Below, in pieces: positions 1 through 10,698 of a stretch of DNA of 64,000 nucleotides. A program made the position numbers and the translations under genes. Under the pieces are notes generated by a model that worked only from the letters and a program-made list of their open reading frames with translations, made no database searches and was not told the origin of the DNA. Origin of the DNA: Streptomyces bathyalis. GTDB taxonomy: Bacteria > Actinomycetota > Actinomycetes > Streptomycetales > Streptomycetaceae. Positions within the stretch are counted from its first letter, which is position 1. Each line of letters begins with the position of its first letter. The stretch spans positions 3,100,001 through 3,164,000 of the forward strand of contig NZ_CP048882.1 of NCBI RefSeq assembly GCF_015910445.1, in the 5' to 3' direction.

Positions 1-1423
1 AAGCGGGGGTCGCCTCCTCGCCGCTGCCCTCGGCACCCTCCCGATCGGCCGATGCCACGGCATCCGCGATGCGTTCGGCGAAGACCAGGCCCTCCAGCAG
101 GCTGTTGGAAGCGAGCCGGTTCGCGCCGTGCACCCCGGTGCAGGCGACCTCGCCGCACGCGTACAGGCCGGGGACGGTCGTGCGGCCGTGCAGATCCGTG
201 CGCACGCCGCCGCTCGCGTAGTGCGCGGCCGGTGCCACGGGGACGACCTCGGTCACCGGATCGATGCCGTGACTGCGGCAGGCCTCGAGGATCGTGGGGA
301 AGCGGGACTCCCACATGGCGGCACCGAAGTGGCGGGCGTCGAGATACATGTGCTCGGTGCCCGGCTCCGCGCCCGCCTCTGAGGCCCGCCGCATGATCGC
401 CTTGGCGACGATGTCGCGGGGCGCCAGCTCCGCCAGTTCGTGCTGCCCGGTCATGAAGCGCACACCGTCGGCGTCGACGAGATGGGCGCCCTCGCCGCGC
501 ACCGCCTCCGAGATCAGCGGCTGCTGACCCTCGGCGTCGGCGCCCAGGTAGAGCACGGTCGGGTGGAACTGCACGAACTCAAGGTCGCTGACCTCGGCCC
601 CCGCGCGCAGGGCCAGGGCGACGCCGTCGCCGGTGGACACGGACGGATTGGTGGTCGCCGAGAACACCTGGCCCATGCCGCCGGTCGCGAGCACGACCGC
701 AGGGGCGTGCACCGCTCCGACACCGTCGTGCTGACCCTCGCCCATCACATGCAGCGTGACGCCGGCGGCCGCGCCGTCCGCCGTCTTGAGCAGGTCGAGC
801 ACGAGGGCGTTCTCGACGGTACGGAGGCCACCGCGACCGCCGCGGCCCTCCCGTACGGCGTCGACCAGCGCGCGGGAGATCTCCGCGCCGGTCGCGTCAC
901 CGCCCGCGTGCGCGATGCGCCTGCGGTGGTGGCCGCCCTCGCGGGTCAGCTCTATCTCGCCGGTGCGGGGGTCGGCGTCGAATCGGGCTCCGGTGCCGAT
1001 GAGGCGCCGCACGGCGGCGGGCCCCTCGGTGACCAGCGTGCGGACGGCCTCCTCGTCGCACAGCCCCGCTCCGGCGACGAGGGTGTCGTCGAGGTGCTGT
1101 GCGGGGCTGTCGCCCTCGCCGAGCGCGGCCGCGATGCCGCCCTGCGCCCAGCGCGTGGAGCCGTCGTCGAGGCGCGCCTTGGTGACGACGACCGTACGGA
1201 GCCCGGCGGCGTCGCAGCGCAGAGCTGCCGTCAGACCGGCGACGCCGGAGCCTACGACCACGACGTCCGCATCGATCCGCCAGCCGGGCGCGGGGGCTCG
1301 GAGCGGGCCCGTGCCGCCGCCGGGCACGGAAACGCCTCGGCGGTGACCGTGGCTCTTGCTTGCCGTGCCGGCAGCCTCGGCCGGCCCCTCGTGGCCTGGG
1401 GACTTCCCCTGGGGCCCCGTCAT
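1..1423 (-). CDS. nadB: L-aspartate oxidase NadB (3' end outside window)
   Basis: This is the first enzyme of de novo NAD synthesis. It oxidises L-aspartate to iminoaspartate with FAD in the cytoplasm. After a proline/glycine-rich leader of about 50 residues the protein shows the FAD dinucleotide motif [15 protein letters not shown], then the family blocks [36 protein letters not shown] and [19 protein letters not shown]. These blocks cover nearly the whole catalytic chain, and only the C-terminal helical part lies beyond position 1. The ATG overlaps the panC stop as ATGA, which suggests translational coupling. The N-terminal extension is longer than in enterobacterial NadB, and a later start cannot be excluded. 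Confidence 0.95.
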   Translation of the reverse strand, partial: MTGPQGKSPGHEGPAEAAGTASKSHGHRRGVSVPGGGTGPLRAPAPGWRIDADVVVVGSGVAGLTAALRCDAAGLRTVVVTKARLDDGSTRWAQGGIAAALGEGDSPAQHLDDTLVAGAGLCDEEAVRTLVTEGPAAVRRLIGTGARFDADPRTGEIELTREGGHHRRRIAHAGGDATGAEISRALVDAVREGRGGRGGLRTVENALVLDLLKTADGAAAGVTLHVMGEGQHDGVGAVHAPAVVLATGGMGQVFSATTNPSVSTGDGVALALRAGAEVSDLEFVQFHPTVLYLGADAEGQQPLISEAVRGEGAHLVDADGVRFMTGQHELAELAPRDIVAKAIMRRASEAGAEPGTEHMYLDARHFGAAMWESRFPTILEACRSHGIDPVTEVVPVAPAAHYASGGVRTDLHGRTTVPGLYACGEVACTGVHGANRLASNSLLEGLVFAERIADAVASADREGAEGSGEEATPA

Positions 1424-2499
1424 CGGAGCGGGCCGAGGGGCAGGAGGATGTTGTCGATCAGCCGGGTGCCGCCGACGCGGGCTGCGACCGCGAGCACGCC
1501 TTCTTCAGCGTCCGCCGCTTCGTCCGTACCCGTACGGGGCGGGTGGCCGGACTCCCCCGCGCGTTCGGTGAGTTCGGTGAAGTCGGCGGGATCGATCAGG
1601 GCCAAGTAGTCCACGTGCACGGGTGGTTCGCGACGGGCGGCGCCGTCCAGGACCGCTCGCGCCGCCGCCAGAGCGGCGTCGATACCGTCGGGCAGCGCGT
1701 CCCGCGCCGCGAACAGGGCCCCGGAGAGGGCGAGCGCGCTGGCACGCTCCTCGGGGGAGAGGTAGCGGTTTCGGCTGGAGAGGGCCATGCCGTCGGACTC
1801 GCGCACGGTCGGCACACCGATGACCTCCACGGGAAAGTTCAGGTCCGTCACCATCCGCCGGATCAGGGCGAGTTGCTGTGCGTCCTTCTGCCCGTACAGC
1901 GAGATGTCCGGTGCGGTCATGTGCAGCAGCTTCGCCACGACGGTGAGCACACCGTCGAAGTGCCCGGGCCTGTACGCCCCTTCGAAGCGTTCGCCCATCG
2001 GGCCGGCGGACACGCGGACCTGCGGACCGGCCTCCCCCTGGCTCCTCCCGCCGGCCGTCCGTGAGCCGCCGGATGCGGTGCTCTCCGGATAGACCTCCTC
2101 GACGGACGGTGCGAACACCACGTCCGCGCCCGCCTCTTCGGCCACTACCAGATCGGCGTCGAGCGTGCGCGGATAGCGGTCGAGGTCCTCGGAGGGGCCG
2201 AACTGGAGCGGATTGACGAACACCGTGACGACCACCTGCCCCTGCCGCCCCACGCGTTCACGTGCGGTGCGGATGAGCGAGGCGTGCCCGGCGTGCAGGG
2301 CGCCCATCGTCATGACGACGGCGCGATCCCCGGGCGCTCCGGCTCCGAACCCGGCGGCGGTGGCGCGCAGTTCGGCGGCCGTATGGACAAGTCGTATGTG
2401 CCGCAGGTGCGTTCCGGCTGCCACGCCGCCGTTCGACTCCGCTCCCGCGGTGTCCGGCGCCGCGGCAACCGACGCCGCGTTCTCTGCCGTGCCCTTCAT
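1420..2499 (-). CDS. panC: pantothenate synthetase PanC
   Basis: PanC condenses pantoate and beta-alanine with ATP to make pantothenate, the CoA precursor. The 359-residue product has the adenylate-forming nucleotide-binding loop [15 protein letters not shown] (HIGH-like HAGH), the [19 protein letters not shown] block and the [12 protein letters not shown] loop. The first 60 residues and a Gly/Ser-rich insert (residues about 150-165) are unusual additions to the usual length of about 280. The chosen ATG shares a base with the stop of the upstream DUF2520 gene (TGATG), and the stop overlaps nadB, so the three genes look like one translationally coupled unit. Confidence 0.95.
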   Translation of the reverse strand: MKGTAENAASVAAAPDTAGAESNGGVAAGTHLRHIRLVHTAAELRATAAGFGAGAPGDRAVVMTMGALHAGHASLIRTARERVGRQGQVVVTVFVNPLQFGPSEDLDRYPRTLDADLVVAEEAGADVVFAPSVEEVYPESTASGGSRTAGGRSQGEAGPQVRVSAGPMGERFEGAYRPGHFDGVLTVVAKLLHMTAPDISLYGQKDAQQLALIRRMVTDLNFPVEVIGVPTVRESDGMALSSRNRYLSPEERASALALSGALFAARDALPDGIDAALAAARAVLDGAARREPPVHVDYLALIDPADFTELTERAGESGHPPRTGTDEAADAEEGVLAVAARVGGTRLIDNILLPLGPLR

Positions 2500-3452
2500 C
2501 AGCGCCGGCCTCCTTCGGACAGGACGTCGAGCAGTTCCTCGGCGAGTTCGGGCTTGAGGAGGCCCTGGTCGAGGGCGCGGTCCGCGGTGGCTCGTGCCAT
2601 CGCGAGGTAGCTGGCGACCATGCGCGGGGCGTGCTCCCCGAGTTCGGCGAGGTGCGCGGAGACGGTGCCCGCGTCGCCGCGCGCGACCGGCCCCGTCAGT
2701 GCCGCGTCGCCGGAGCGCAGGCTGTTGTCGAGCGCGGCGCCCAGCAGCGGCCCGAGCATCTTCTCGGGTGCCTCGACCCCGGAGGCGCGCAGCAGGTCGA
2801 CGGACTGCCCGACGAGGGTGACCAGGTGATTCGCGCCGATCGCGAGGGCCGCGTGGTAGAGAGGCCGTGCCTCCTCCGCGATCCACTCCGGTTCGCCGCC
2901 CATCTCGATGACGAGCGCCTGGGCGGCGAGCCGCAGCTCCTCGGGCGCCGTGACGCCGAACGAGCAGCCCGCCAGGCGCTGTACGTCGACGGGCGTCCCC
3001 GTGAACGTCATGACCGGGTGCAGTGCTATCGGCAACGCGCCCGCGCGCAGGGCCGGTTCGAGCACGCCGGTGCCGTAGCGGCCCGAGGTGTGGGCGATGA
3101 GCTGGCCCTGCCGCACGGCGCCCGTCCCGGCGAGCCCGGTGATCAGCTCGGGCAGCACGTCGTCCGGCACGGTGAGCAGCACCAGGTCGGCCTGGGCCAG
3201 GACCTGGGGCGGGTCGACGAGCGGGACGCCGGGGAGCAGTTCCGCGGCGCGGCGGCGCGAGCGCTCCGAGACGCCGGAGGCGGCAACCGGCCGGTGCCCG
3301 GCCTGCCGGAGCGCGGCGCCGAGGGCGGGGCCGACGCGGCCGGTGCCGACGACGCCGACGGTGAGGCGTGCGGGCCGGTCCTCCGCCCGGGCGTGGCCGC
3401 TCAGGCCTCCGCCGGAGGCGTCCGGAGGGTGGGCTTGGTGCTGATCGTTCAC
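2499..3452 (-). CDS. Rossmann-fold/DUF2520 dehydrogenase-like protein
   Basis: The 317-residue protein starts with a nucleotide-binding Rossmann motif ([17 protein letters not shown], residues about 32-48) and continues with the DUF2520 C-terminal helical domain, including [11 protein letters not shown] and [16 protein letters not shown]. This architecture resembles ketopantoate reductase and NADP-dependent oxidoreductases. It lies immediately upstream of panC in many actinobacteria, so a role in pantoate or CoA supply is a reasonable inference but unproven. The GTG start follows a GGAAGG ribosome-binding site. A longer open frame exists upstream but runs antisense through the next gene and was ignored. 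Confidence 0.85.
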   Translation of the reverse strand: MNDQHQAHPPDASGGGLSGHARAEDRPARLTVGVVGTGRVGPALGAALRQAGHRPVAASGVSERSRRRAAELLPGVPLVDPPQVLAQADLVLLTVPDDVLPELITGLAGTGAVRQGQLIAHTSGRYGTGVLEPALRAGALPIALHPVMTFTGTPVDVQRLAGCSFGVTAPEELRLAAQALVIEMGGEPEWIAEEARPLYHAALAIGANHLVTLVGQSVDLLRASGVEAPEKMLGPLLGAALDNSLRSGDAALTGPVARGDAGTVSAHLAELGEHAPRMVASYLAMARATADRALDQGLLKPELAEELLDVLSEGGRR

Positions 3453-3687
3453 GGCTTGGCGGCCTTCCGTATTCCGTTCCGGTCCTCGCCGGGTACCGGA
3501 CGTCCTGCGGGCCATGCTATTCCTTCGCCGCGAGCGGGAGCACCGAAGGGGCGCACGGGGTCCGCGGACGCACCCTGCTGCGGCGACCGGCGCCCGAAGG
3601 GGCCGGGAAGCGCCGCGAGCGGCCGCCCAGCCGTCACCGCGAGGGGCGACGGGGGCACCCTGGCGGCCCGGGCCCCCGGAAGCGAGG

Positions 3688-4890
3688 ATGCCCGTCATGG
3701 ACGGACCTGAGCGGGAGGAACGGGCGCGGCTGCAGCGCGCATGGAACGGTGCCGTGCGCAAGCTCGCGGCGGGCCCCACCGCTGAGACCATCGGCGCTCG
3801 CCTGGCACGTCTGGCGGCGGAGGGCGCCGATGCGTACGACCTCACCGGCTGGTCCGACATGTACGGGAACGAGGACGGCATCGTCGGCGAGCTGGAGCGG
3901 CGCACGGCCGCCGCCCTCGGCACGGAGGCCGCCGCCTTCTTCCCCACCGGGACGATGGCGCAGCAGGCCGCGCTGCGCTGCTGGGCGGACCGTACGGGCG
4001 ACTCCACGATCGCCATGCATCCGCTCGCTCATCCGGTGCGCTGGGAGGGCGACGCCCTGCGGCGGCTCACCGGCCTGAACGTGGTGCACCCGACGGACGC
4101 GCCCCGGCTCCCGTCAGCGGACGAAGTCCGGGACGTGGCCGAGCCGTTCGGCACCCTCGCGCTCGAACTGCCCCTGCGCGAGGCCGGGTTCCTGCTGCCG
4201 TCCTGGGACGAGCTGACGTCCACGGTCGCCGCCGCGCGTGAACGGGACGCGGTCGTGCACTTCGACGGCGCCCGGCTGTGGGAGTGCACGACGCACTTCG
4301 GCCGCACCCTGGCGGAGATCGCCTCGCTCGCGGACACCGTCTACGTCAGCTTCTACAAGTCCCTCGGCGGCCTGTCCGGGGCCGCGCTCGCCGGCCCTGA
4401 GGCAATCGTCAAGGACGCGGCCGCGTGGCGGCACCGCTACGGTGGCCAGCTCTTCCAGCAGTGGCCCACGGCCCTGGCCGCTGTGGTGGGCCTGGAGCGC
4501 GAACTGCCGCGCCTGCCCGAGTACGTGGCGCACGCGAAGCTCGTCGCGGAGGCGCTGCGCGGGGCGCTCGCGGAGTCGGACGTGCCGTGGTGGCTGGTGT
4601 CGCCGCGCGTGCCGCACACCCATCAGTTCCAGGTCTGGCTGCCGTACGGGGTGAAGGAGCTGACCGAGGCGAGCGCCCGCCAGGCGGAGGAGACCGGAAC
4701 GCTGCTCTTCAGGCGCTGGTCCGAGCCGACGGGTGCGCCGCCCGGCCTGTCGATGCACGAGGTGACGGTCGCCGGGGACGGACTCGAGTGGTCCGCGGAG
4801 GACGTACGGGCTGCGTTCGCGGACTTCCTCGGCTTCCTGCGGGCCTCCGGGACGTGGTCCGCGTTCGGGTCCGGCGCGGGGGCGGATTGA
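3688..4890 (+). CDS. threonine aldolase/beta-eliminating lyase family PLP enzyme
   Basis: This is a fold-type I PLP enzyme of the low-specificity threonine aldolase/aromatic amino-acid beta-eliminating lyase family, which cleaves beta-hydroxy amino acids to glycine plus an aldehyde. Visible features are the substrate-proximal FFPTGTMAQQAAL block, HFDGARLWE (the Asp that contacts the PLP ring nitrogen) and VYVSFYKSLGGLSGA, where the Lys should form the Schiff base. The length of 400 residues fits. Two starts are possible: ATG 3688 (GGAAG upstream) and ATG 3697 (GAGG nine bases upstream). The gene is divergent from the DUF2520-panC-nadB unit, and the 235 bp between them probably hold both promoters. 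Confidence 0.88.
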   Translation: MPVMDGPEREERARLQRAWNGAVRKLAAGPTAETIGARLARLAAEGADAYDLTGWSDMYGNEDGIVGELERRTAAALGTEAAAFFPTGTMAQQAALRCWADRTGDSTIAMHPLAHPVRWEGDALRRLTGLNVVHPTDAPRLPSADEVRDVAEPFGTLALELPLREAGFLLPSWDELTSTVAAARERDAVVHFDGARLWECTTHFGRTLAEIASLADTVYVSFYKSLGGLSGAALAGPEAIVKDAAAWRHRYGGQLFQQWPTALAAVVGLERELPRLPEYVAHAKLVAEALRGALAESDVPWWLVSPRVPHTHQFQVWLPYGVKELTEASARQAEETGTLLFRRWSEPTGAPPGLSMHEVTVAGDGLEWSAEDVRAAFADFLGFLRASGTWSAFGSGAGAD

Positions 4891-4938
4891 GCGCGTGGCG
4901 GCGGCCGAGCCGTCGGAGCCGTCGGTGACCCCGGGCTT

Positions 4939-5616
4939 CTACTGCGCGCCGCCACCCGCCCTGACCAGCTTCGTCTCGTACGCGAGGACGACCGCCTGCA
5001 CACGGTCGCGCAGTTCGAGCTTGGCCAGGATGCGGCCCACATGGGTCTTCACAGTCGCCTCGGAGAGCACGAGTTGGGCGGCGATCTCACCGTTCGAGAG
5101 CCCCTGGGCGACGAGGGTCAGCACCTCCCGCTCCCGGTCGGTCAGGCGTTCCAGCCCCCGCGAGAGGGGCTCGGGGGTGGTGGCGGGCAGCACCGTCGAG
5201 AAGCGGTCGATGAGCCGGCGCGTGGTGCTCGGGGCGACGACCGCGTCCCCGCTGTGCACGGCGCGGATCGCGGCGAGCAGATCGGCCGGCGGCACGTCCT
5301 TGAGCATGAAGCCGCTCGCCCCCGCCTTGAGCGCGGAGAAGGCGTACTCGTCGAGGTCGAAGGTCGTAAGGATCAGCACCTTCGGCGAACCGGGATTCCC
5401 GGAGCAGATGCGGCGGGTTGCCTCGACCCCGTCGACGTTCGGCATCCGCACGTCCATCAGCACGACGTCCACGGCCGTCGAACGCAGCGTCTCCAGTGCC
5501 TCGGCACCGTCCCCGGCCTCCGCGACGACCTCCATGTCCTGCTGCGCGGCCAGCACCATCCGGAAGCCGGTGCGCAGCAGCATCTGATCGTCGACGAGCA
5601 TCACGCGGATCGTCAT
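4939..5616 (-). CDS. NarL/LuxR-type response regulator
   Basis: This is a 225-residue cytoplasmic DNA-binding regulator. The receiver domain (residues 1-120) carries the acidic pair DD at 9-10, the phospho-acceptor Asp in VVLMDVRMPNVDG and the Lys of GFMLKDVPP. The C-terminal LuxR helix-turn-helix begins LTDREREVLTLVAQGLSNGEIA. A strong AAGGAG precedes the ATG. The partner kinase lies directly upstream on the same strand, separated by a 136-bp spacer containing tandem repeats. The start codon overlaps the stop of a short open frame in that spacer (ATGA). The stimulus and regulon cannot be read from the sequence. Confidence 0.93.
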   Translation of the reverse strand: MTIRVMLVDDQMLLRTGFRMVLAAQQDMEVVAEAGDGAEALETLRSTAVDVVLMDVRMPNVDGVEATRRICSGNPGSPKVLILTTFDLDEYAFSALKAGASGFMLKDVPPADLLAAIRAVHSGDAVVAPSTTRRLIDRFSTVLPATTPEPLSRGLERLTDREREVLTLVAQGLSNGEIAAQLVLSEATVKTHVGRILAKLELRDRVQAVVLAYETKLVRAGGGAQ

Positions 5617-5655
5617 CGGGGCTCCTTCGAGGTGGTCGTGGCAGGAGGTGCGGAC

Positions 5656-5718
5656 GCGTACGACCCGGGTGCGGCGTACGACTCGGGTGCGGCGTACGAA
5701 TCGGGTGCGGCGTACGGC
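5656..5718. repeat. 18-bp tandem repeats between kinase and response regulator
   Basis: Three 18-bp units (5656-5673, 5674-5691, 5692-5709) plus a half unit lie in the spacer between the histidine kinase stop and the response regulator start. The units differ only around one codon (GAC-CCG, GAC-TCG and GAA-TCG on the plus strand). On the minus strand they can be read as three AAP(G/D/E)SY hexapeptides. That frame is open from about 5720 to a stop at 5613 that overlaps the regulator start codon. It is not the kinase frame. Confidence 0.8.
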
Positions 5719-5752
5719 ATTGATGCGGACAAGGGCTTCGTTCCTCTGCTGC

Positions 5753-7042
5753 TCAGTGGGCGGCCTTGAGCGGCAGCACGGCGCTGATACGGAAGCCGCC
5801 GCCGGGCCGGGGCCCGGTCTCCAGGCTGCCGCCGACCATGCCCACGCGTTCGCGCATTCCGATGAGGCCGTGACCGAGCCCGTCGGTGCCGCCGTCCTCG
5901 TACAGCTCGCGCTCCGCGCCCCGCCCGTCGTCCTCGGCGAGCAGCGACAGCTCGTCCGGGCCGTAGCGGAGCCTCACGGTCGCTCCGACCTCGGGGCCGC
6001 CGTGCTTGCGCGTGTTGGTCAACGCCTCCTGCACGACGCGGTACGCGGTCAGTTCGACGCTGCTGGGAAGCGGCCGCGGGGTGCCCTCTATCGAGAAGCT
6101 GACGGTGAGACCCGCGCCCCTGACCTGGTCGATCAGCTCCGAGAGCTGCTCGACGCCGGGCTGCGGGAGGTACTCGCCGATACCCTCCCTGCCCTCGCGG
6201 CTCCGGCCGCCGGAGCCTCCCGCGCTCCCGCCCTCGCCGGTACGGAGCACCCCGAGGAGGCGGCGCATCTCCGCGAGCGCCTGGCGGCCCGTCCCGGAGA
6301 TCGTCTCCAGGGCCTGCTTGGTCTGGTCGGGCGCGGAGTCCAGCACGTACGCGGCGCCGTCGGCCTGAACGACCATGACCGAGACGTTGTGAGCGACGAC
6401 GTCGTGCAACTCGCGGGCGATGCGCGCCCGTTCGGCGGCGGCAGCGATCTTCGTCTGGGCCTCGCGCTCCTTCTCCAGGCGCGTGGCGCGCTCTTCGAGC
6501 TGCGCGTAGTAGGCCCGGCGGGTGCGCAGCGAGTCGCCGAGCACCCAGGCGAGGAGGAAGGTCACCGTCAGGAATATGTCGCCGAGGATCGTACCGGCGA
6601 GCGACTGCCTCTCGTCGGGCCAGCGGAGCGTGGCGATGGTGGGAGCGAGGAGGGCGGCGCACAGCGCGAAGCGCGACGCCCAGCGGATGTTCCGGGACGC
6701 GACCGTGAAGACGATCACCAGCATGGCGAAGTTGGCGGGCCCCACCTCGACGTGCGTGACGACCTGTGCCACGCCGGTGCCGGTCGCCAGGACGAGCATC
6801 TTCTCCGGTACGCGGCGGCGCAGCGCGACCACCGTGCACATCGCCAGGACGATGGGGACCGCGGCTATCTGCTCGTCGGGGCCGTGCGGCAGGCCGTCCC
6901 CGTCGCCCTCCACGCTCGAGACGAGCCACACCGCCGAGATCATCAGCAGCAGGACAGCCCACGCGCTGTCCACCCAGGTGGGGTGCCGGCGGATGAAATC
7001 GTAAATGCGGTTCACATAACCCAGCGTATTCAGGCCGAGCAC
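5753..7042 (-). CDS. NarL-family sensor histidine kinase
   Basis: The 429-residue membrane kinase pairs with the downstream response regulator. The N-terminal 180 residues hold about five hydrophobic segments (for example AWAVLLLMISAVWLV and LAGTILGDIFLTVTFLLAWVLG). A short coiled coil leads to the HisKA_3 dimerisation motif RARIARELHDVVAHNVSVMV, whose His is the phosphorylation site. The HATPase domain follows, with EALTNTRKHGG (N box), DDGRG and GLGHGLIGMRERV. No extracellular sensor domain is evident, so it may sense membrane state. The stop lies just upstream of a repeat-rich tail frame; see the separate finding. Confidence 0.93.
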   Translation of the reverse strand: MLGLNTLGYVNRIYDFIRRHPTWVDSAWAVLLLMISAVWLVSSVEGDGDGLPHGPDEQIAAVPIVLAMCTVVALRRRVPEKMLVLATGTGVAQVVTHVEVGPANFAMLVIVFTVASRNIRWASRFALCAALLAPTIATLRWPDERQSLAGTILGDIFLTVTFLLAWVLGDSLRTRRAYYAQLEERATRLEKEREAQTKIAAAAERARIARELHDVVAHNVSVMVVQADGAAYVLDSAPDQTKQALETISGTGRQALAEMRRLLGVLRTGEGGSAGGSGGRSREGREGIGEYLPQPGVEQLSELIDQVRGAGLTVSFSIEGTPRPLPSSVELTAYRVVQEALTNTRKHGGPEVGATVRLRYGPDELSLLAEDDGRGAERELYEDGGTDGLGHGLIGMRERVGMVGGSLETGPRPGGGFRISAVLPLKAAH

Positions 7043-7136
7043 GTGCCGGGGTCAGCCGGAGGGGCGATCCCGGGGACGCCCGCCTACTCCGCAAGGTGGA
7101 GGAGGACCGTCCGCACCGCTCGCCTAACGTGGCCCC

Positions 7137-8357
7137 GTGAGCACACCCCACACCGGCCCGGAGCCCGGCGGCACAGGCGGAACGGACGACATCTGGCTGC
7201 CCTGGCGGGCCGCCGCGGAGCGCGCGCTCTACGGGACGCCGGGCGTGGCCGCGGGTGCGAGGGAGGACGAGGGCGGAGGGCGAGCCGGGGCAGCGGGGAC
7301 GGACGGCTTCTTCGTGCGCGAGGCGGCCGCTGCCCACTTCCGTACGTCCGTTCACACCTCGCCGCTCTTCGCGGTAGCGGTCGCCCGCCTGCTGCGGCAC
7401 GTCGACGACGCGCTCGGGCACCCCGGGGAGCTCGCCATGGTGGACGTCGGCGCCGGACGCGGCGAACTGCTCACCGGCGTGCTCGCGGCACTGCCCGCCG
7501 AAGTCGCCGCGCGCGTACGCCCCTGCGCGGTCGAGCGCGCTCCCCGCCCCGAAGGGCTGGACGAACGGATCGTGTGGTCCCGGCAGTTGCCCTCCCCGCG
7601 GCGAGCCGCCGGCCTGCTCTTCGCGAACGAATGGCTCGACAACGTGCCCGTCGACATCGCCGAGACCGATTCCGACGGGGTGCCGCGCACCGTCCTTGTG
7701 CGGACGTCGGACGGCGCCGAGCGGCTCGGCGAACCCCTGAGCCGACCCGACGCCGAGTGGCTGGAGCGGTGGTGGCCGCTGGGGCCGTCCGGCTCGGACT
7801 CAGACTCCGCCGGGCCCGCCGGCCCCGACCGCGCGGGCCGCGCGGAACCCGGGACACGCGCCGAGATCGGGCTTCCGCGCGACGAGGCCTGGGCAGCGGC
7901 CGTACGCACGCTCGGGCAGGGCCTCGCGGTCGCCGTCGACTACGGGCACTTCCGCGAGAACCGTCCGCCCTTCGGCACGCTCACCGGCTACCTCGACGGC
8001 CGCGAGGTGCACCCCGTACCGGACGGCAGCCGGGATCTCACGGCGCACGTCGCGATCGACGCCTGCGCGGCTGCGGGTGCGCGAGCCGCCGCCCGCAGCC
8101 ACAGTGCCACACCCGCCGACGCGACGGAGACCGGCGGAGCGGCGCCTCCGGCCGTACGCTCCCAGCGCGACGCCCTCCACAGCCTGGGGATCGACGGTGC
8201 CCGTCCCCCGCTCTCGCTGGCGTCCAGTGATCCCGCCGCGTACGTACGGCAGTTGGCCTCGGCTGGCGAGGCCGCGGAGCTGACCGGCACGGGCGGGCTC
8301 GGTTCCTTCAGCTGGCTGATCCAGCCGCTCGGCGGCGTGCCGTCACCCTTCGGCTGA
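7137..8357 (+). CDS. MidA/NDUFAF7-like (DUF185) SAM-dependent methyltransferase
   Basis: This 406-residue protein contains a class I methyltransferase glycine motif, [20 protein letters not shown], at about residue 102. It also has the family landmarks [40 protein letters not shown] and [21 protein letters not shown]. In mitochondria NDUFAF7, a member of this family, methylates an arginine of the complex I 49-kDa (NuoD-type) subunit. A nuoD gene lies about 2.3 kb downstream, so assistance to complex I is a tempting inference. The start is GTG with no strong Shine-Dalgarno sequence. The 3' end overlaps the convergent PH-domain gene by 15 bp. Confidence 0.85.
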   Translation: MSTPHTGPEPGGTGGTDDIWLPWRAAAERALYGTPGVAAGAREDEGGGRAGAAGTDGFFVREAAAAHFRTSVHTSPLFAVAVARLLRHVDDALGHPGELAMVDVGAGRGELLTGVLAALPAEVAARVRPCAVERAPRPEGLDERIVWSRQLPSPRRAAGLLFANEWLDNVPVDIAETDSDGVPRTVLVRTSDGAERLGEPLSRPDAEWLERWWPLGPSGSDSDSAGPAGPDRAGRAEPGTRAEIGLPRDEAWAAAVRTLGQGLAVAVDYGHFRENRPPFGTLTGYLDGREVHPVPDGSRDLTAHVAIDACAAAGARAAARSHSATPADATETGGAAPPAVRSQRDALHSLGIDGARPPLSLASSDPAAYVRQLASAGEAAELTGTGGLGSFSWLIQPLGGVPSPFG

Positions 8358-9980
8358 CCGGCCCTCGTCGGTCGCGGAGGCCGGCGCACCGGGCTCCCCG
8401 TCCAGCGGGGCCCCGGCCTGCGGGGCGTGTGCGTGCGGGTCGTGTGCGTGCGGGGTCTGCGCCTGTGGGTCGTGTGCGTGCGGAGTCTGCGTCTGCGCTT
8501 GCGGGGTCTGCGCCGCGCCTCCGGTCATCCAGCGTTCCGGACGGGCCTCCCGGCGTCCCGTACGCGAGCGCTCCGCCTGGGCGTGCACCAGTGCGCGTGC
8601 CTCGTCCGCGTCGCGCAGCCGGGCCGCGGTCCAGCCGTTGGCGCCGTGGTCGACTGCCACGTCCGCCAGCCTCATCCTGCGCTCCCAGGGGCCCTGCACG
8701 AATCGCACGCTCTGCACCTTCGCGTGCGGGACGAGCGTGACCCGGCGGCTGACCAGCCCGCTGCGGGTGACGAAGACGGAGTCCGTCGCCCCGTGCCCGT
8801 AGCCACGCCACAGCAGCGGCACGCACCAGCGGGCGCGGCGGGGCACGGGAGCAGTCGTCCCGGCCGCGGCCGCGAGATCGACGCCGGGCAGAACGCGAGC
8901 GAGAACGGCGGCCGCCTCACCCCTCGGGGCGACCGGGATGAGCACCCCGCCCTTGTCCTTGCCGGCGCCCGCGATCTCCAGCTCGACGCGCACCCATCCA
9001 CGGCTCCGCCACAGCAGCGGCTCGGTGATCCGCACGGACTGCACACGTCCCGGCGGCACGGTGGCGTGCTCCCGGTCCAGCAGGCCGTGGTCCAGGCGCA
9101 GCCCGTCCGGCGACTCGGCCACCGTCCAGTCGTACTCCTTGAGGAAGCGGCCGCCCGTGCTGGCCCAGACACCGCCGAGTGCCGGCACGAGAGCGGCGAC
9201 GGCGCCGAGGGCGCTGTCGCTGGCGAAGTACACGAGGGTGGGTACGACGAGCATCATCAGCAGCGCACCCCAGCCGGTCCCCATGAGCAGCAGGCCGGTG
9301 ACCAGCGTGCGGGTGCCGACGCGCAGCAGCTCGCGGGCGGGTGCCTCACCCGCCTCCGGTGCGGCGTCCGGGGCGATCCCGGCAGCGCGGGCGAGGAGTT
9401 CGGCGCGCAGGGCGACGGCCTCGCGCTCGCCGAGGAAGGCGAGTTCGTCCTTCGCCTCGGTGCCCACGACGTCCAGCTTGAGCTTGGCGACCCCGGCGAC
9501 GCGGGCCAGCAGCGGCCTGCCCACGTCGATGGCCTGTACGCGGTCGAGCCGGATGTGGGCGGTGCGGCGGAAGACCAGGCCCGTACGGATGCGCAAGTCG
9601 GTGTCGGTGACGAGGTAGCTGGTGAACCACCACGAGAAGAAGCCGTAGGCCGCCGCCACCGGGAGCAGCACCGCGAACGCGGCCGCCAGCCAGCCCGGCG
9701 TCAGATGCGTGAACCACTCACGGGTGCGCTCGAAGTCGTGCACGGAGAAGGCGACCAGTCCCGCGACGGGCGCCCAGGCCCGGCGCCAGGGCGTGACGGG
9801 GTGCAGCCGCTTGCCCTCCGAACGGCCGGGCGGCGGGGGCCCCTCGCCGCTGTCCTTGCTCTTTTCCTGGCCGGTGTTTCTGCTCGTTTCCTTGCCGATG
9901 TCCGTGCCCGGGCCGATCCCGCTGCCCGCTTGCCCGGCGGCCGGATCCGCCCCGTCCTCGGCTCCGCGCACCTCGCTCAC
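8343..9980 (-). CDS. PH domain-containing (YdbT-like) membrane protein
   Basis: The 545-residue membrane protein has paired hydrophobic segments ([20 protein letters not shown] and [21 protein letters not shown]). Each is followed by a bacterial PH-like domain, with signatures [44 protein letters not shown] and [22 protein letters not shown], so three copies are visible. The first 50 residues and the last 60 are low complexity, and the tail is Gln/His/Pro-rich (PHAHDPQAQ repeats). The GTG start follows GGAGAGC. It sits 22 bp downstream of a second, single-PH-domain gene. YdbS/YdbT pairs occur widely, and their biochemical role is not settled. Confidence 0.85.
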   Translation of the reverse strand: MSEVRGAEDGADPAAGQAGSGIGPGTDIGKETSRNTGQEKSKDSGEGPPPPGRSEGKRLHPVTPWRRAWAPVAGLVAFSVHDFERTREWFTHLTPGWLAAAFAVLLPVAAAYGFFSWWFTSYLVTDTDLRIRTGLVFRRTAHIRLDRVQAIDVGRPLLARVAGVAKLKLDVVGTEAKDELAFLGEREAVALRAELLARAAGIAPDAAPEAGEAPARELLRVGTRTLVTGLLLMGTGWGALLMMLVVPTLVYFASDSALGAVAALVPALGGVWASTGGRFLKEYDWTVAESPDGLRLDHGLLDREHATVPPGRVQSVRITEPLLWRSRGWVRVELEIAGAGKDKGGVLIPVAPRGEAAAVLARVLPGVDLAAAAGTTAPVPRRARWCVPLLWRGYGHGATDSVFVTRSGLVSRRVTLVPHAKVQSVRFVQGPWERRMRLADVAVDHGANGWTAARLRDADEARALVHAQAERSRTGRREARPERWMTGGAAQTPQAQTQTPHAHDPQAQTPHAHDPHAHAPQAGAPLDGEPGAPASATDEGRSAEG

Positions 9981-10002
9981 AGCTCCGCGCTCTCCACCCG
10001 GC

Positions 10003-10602
10003 TCACAGCCCCGCCGACCTGGCGCCGCCGAGCTCCGTGAGCCGGTCGCGCAGCCGTTCGGCCTCGTCCGGCACAAGACCGGGGATCTCGGCGTCGGTCG
10101 TGGCGGCGGCGGTGTGCAGCTGAACGCGAGCGAGGCCGTAGCGCCGCTCCAGCGGACCCGAGGTGACCTCCACGAGCTGCATGCGCCCGTACGGCACCAC
10201 CGTCAGCTCCCGCCAGAGCACGCCCCGGGTGATGAGCAGGTCGTCGGCGCGCTCCGAGTACCGCCAGGAGCGCCAGTTGCGCTCCAGCGCGCCCCAGCCC
10301 CAGGCGGCGAAGGCGCACGGCAGCAGCGCGAACGCGGCCCACACCGGGCCAGCCGTCGGCCAGAGCACGCCGGCCGTCACGGCGGCCAGCGGCAGCAGCG
10401 TGCTCAGCAGCACGACCCTGCGCATCCGCAGCAGCGCACGCTCGACACCGCTCCACCGCTCGGGCTCCGCCGCGGGCCCCGGCTCGGAAGGCCCGGCGGT
10501 CCCGGGCCCGCTCGCGGCACCGGTCACGGCACCGTGCGCGGCACCGTGCGCGGCGCTTCCCGGGTCGTTCCCCGCGTCGGACATCCCCGTCCCCGTCGTC
10601 AT
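10003..10602 (-). CDS. PH domain-containing (YdbS-like) membrane protein
   Basis: The 199-residue product has a low-complexity N-terminus of about 45 residues, two membrane segments ([19 protein letters not shown] and [16 protein letters not shown]) and one bacterial PH-like domain ([25 protein letters not shown]). It is the upstream member of the YdbS/YdbT-like pair and is probably co-transcribed with the three-domain partner. The ATG is preceded by TAGGGTGG. It is divergent from nuoD across a 96-bp spacer. The function is unknown beyond likely membrane localisation. Confidence 0.85.
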   Translation of the reverse strand: MTTGTGMSDAGNDPGSAAHGAAHGAVTGAASGPGTAGPSEPGPAAEPERWSGVERALLRMRRVVLLSTLLPLAAVTAGVLWPTAGPVWAAFALLPCAFAAWGWGALERNWRSWRYSERADDLLITRGVLWRELTVVPYGRMQLVEVTSGPLERRYGLARVQLHTAAATTDAEIPGLVPDEAERLRDRLTELGGARSAGL

Positions 10603-10698
10603 GCGGCCACCCTACGGCCGGGTCAGGCGGGAGGGGCAGGCTCCGGGAGATACACCGCCGCCGGGGGACGCCGAGGGGGCGGGTGCGAGACTGAACCC

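Noticed and set aside
440..1609. 389-residue plus-strand open frame
   Set aside because: It is antisense to nadB and panC. Its translation has no family motifs, while the minus strand carries all NadB and PanC signatures.
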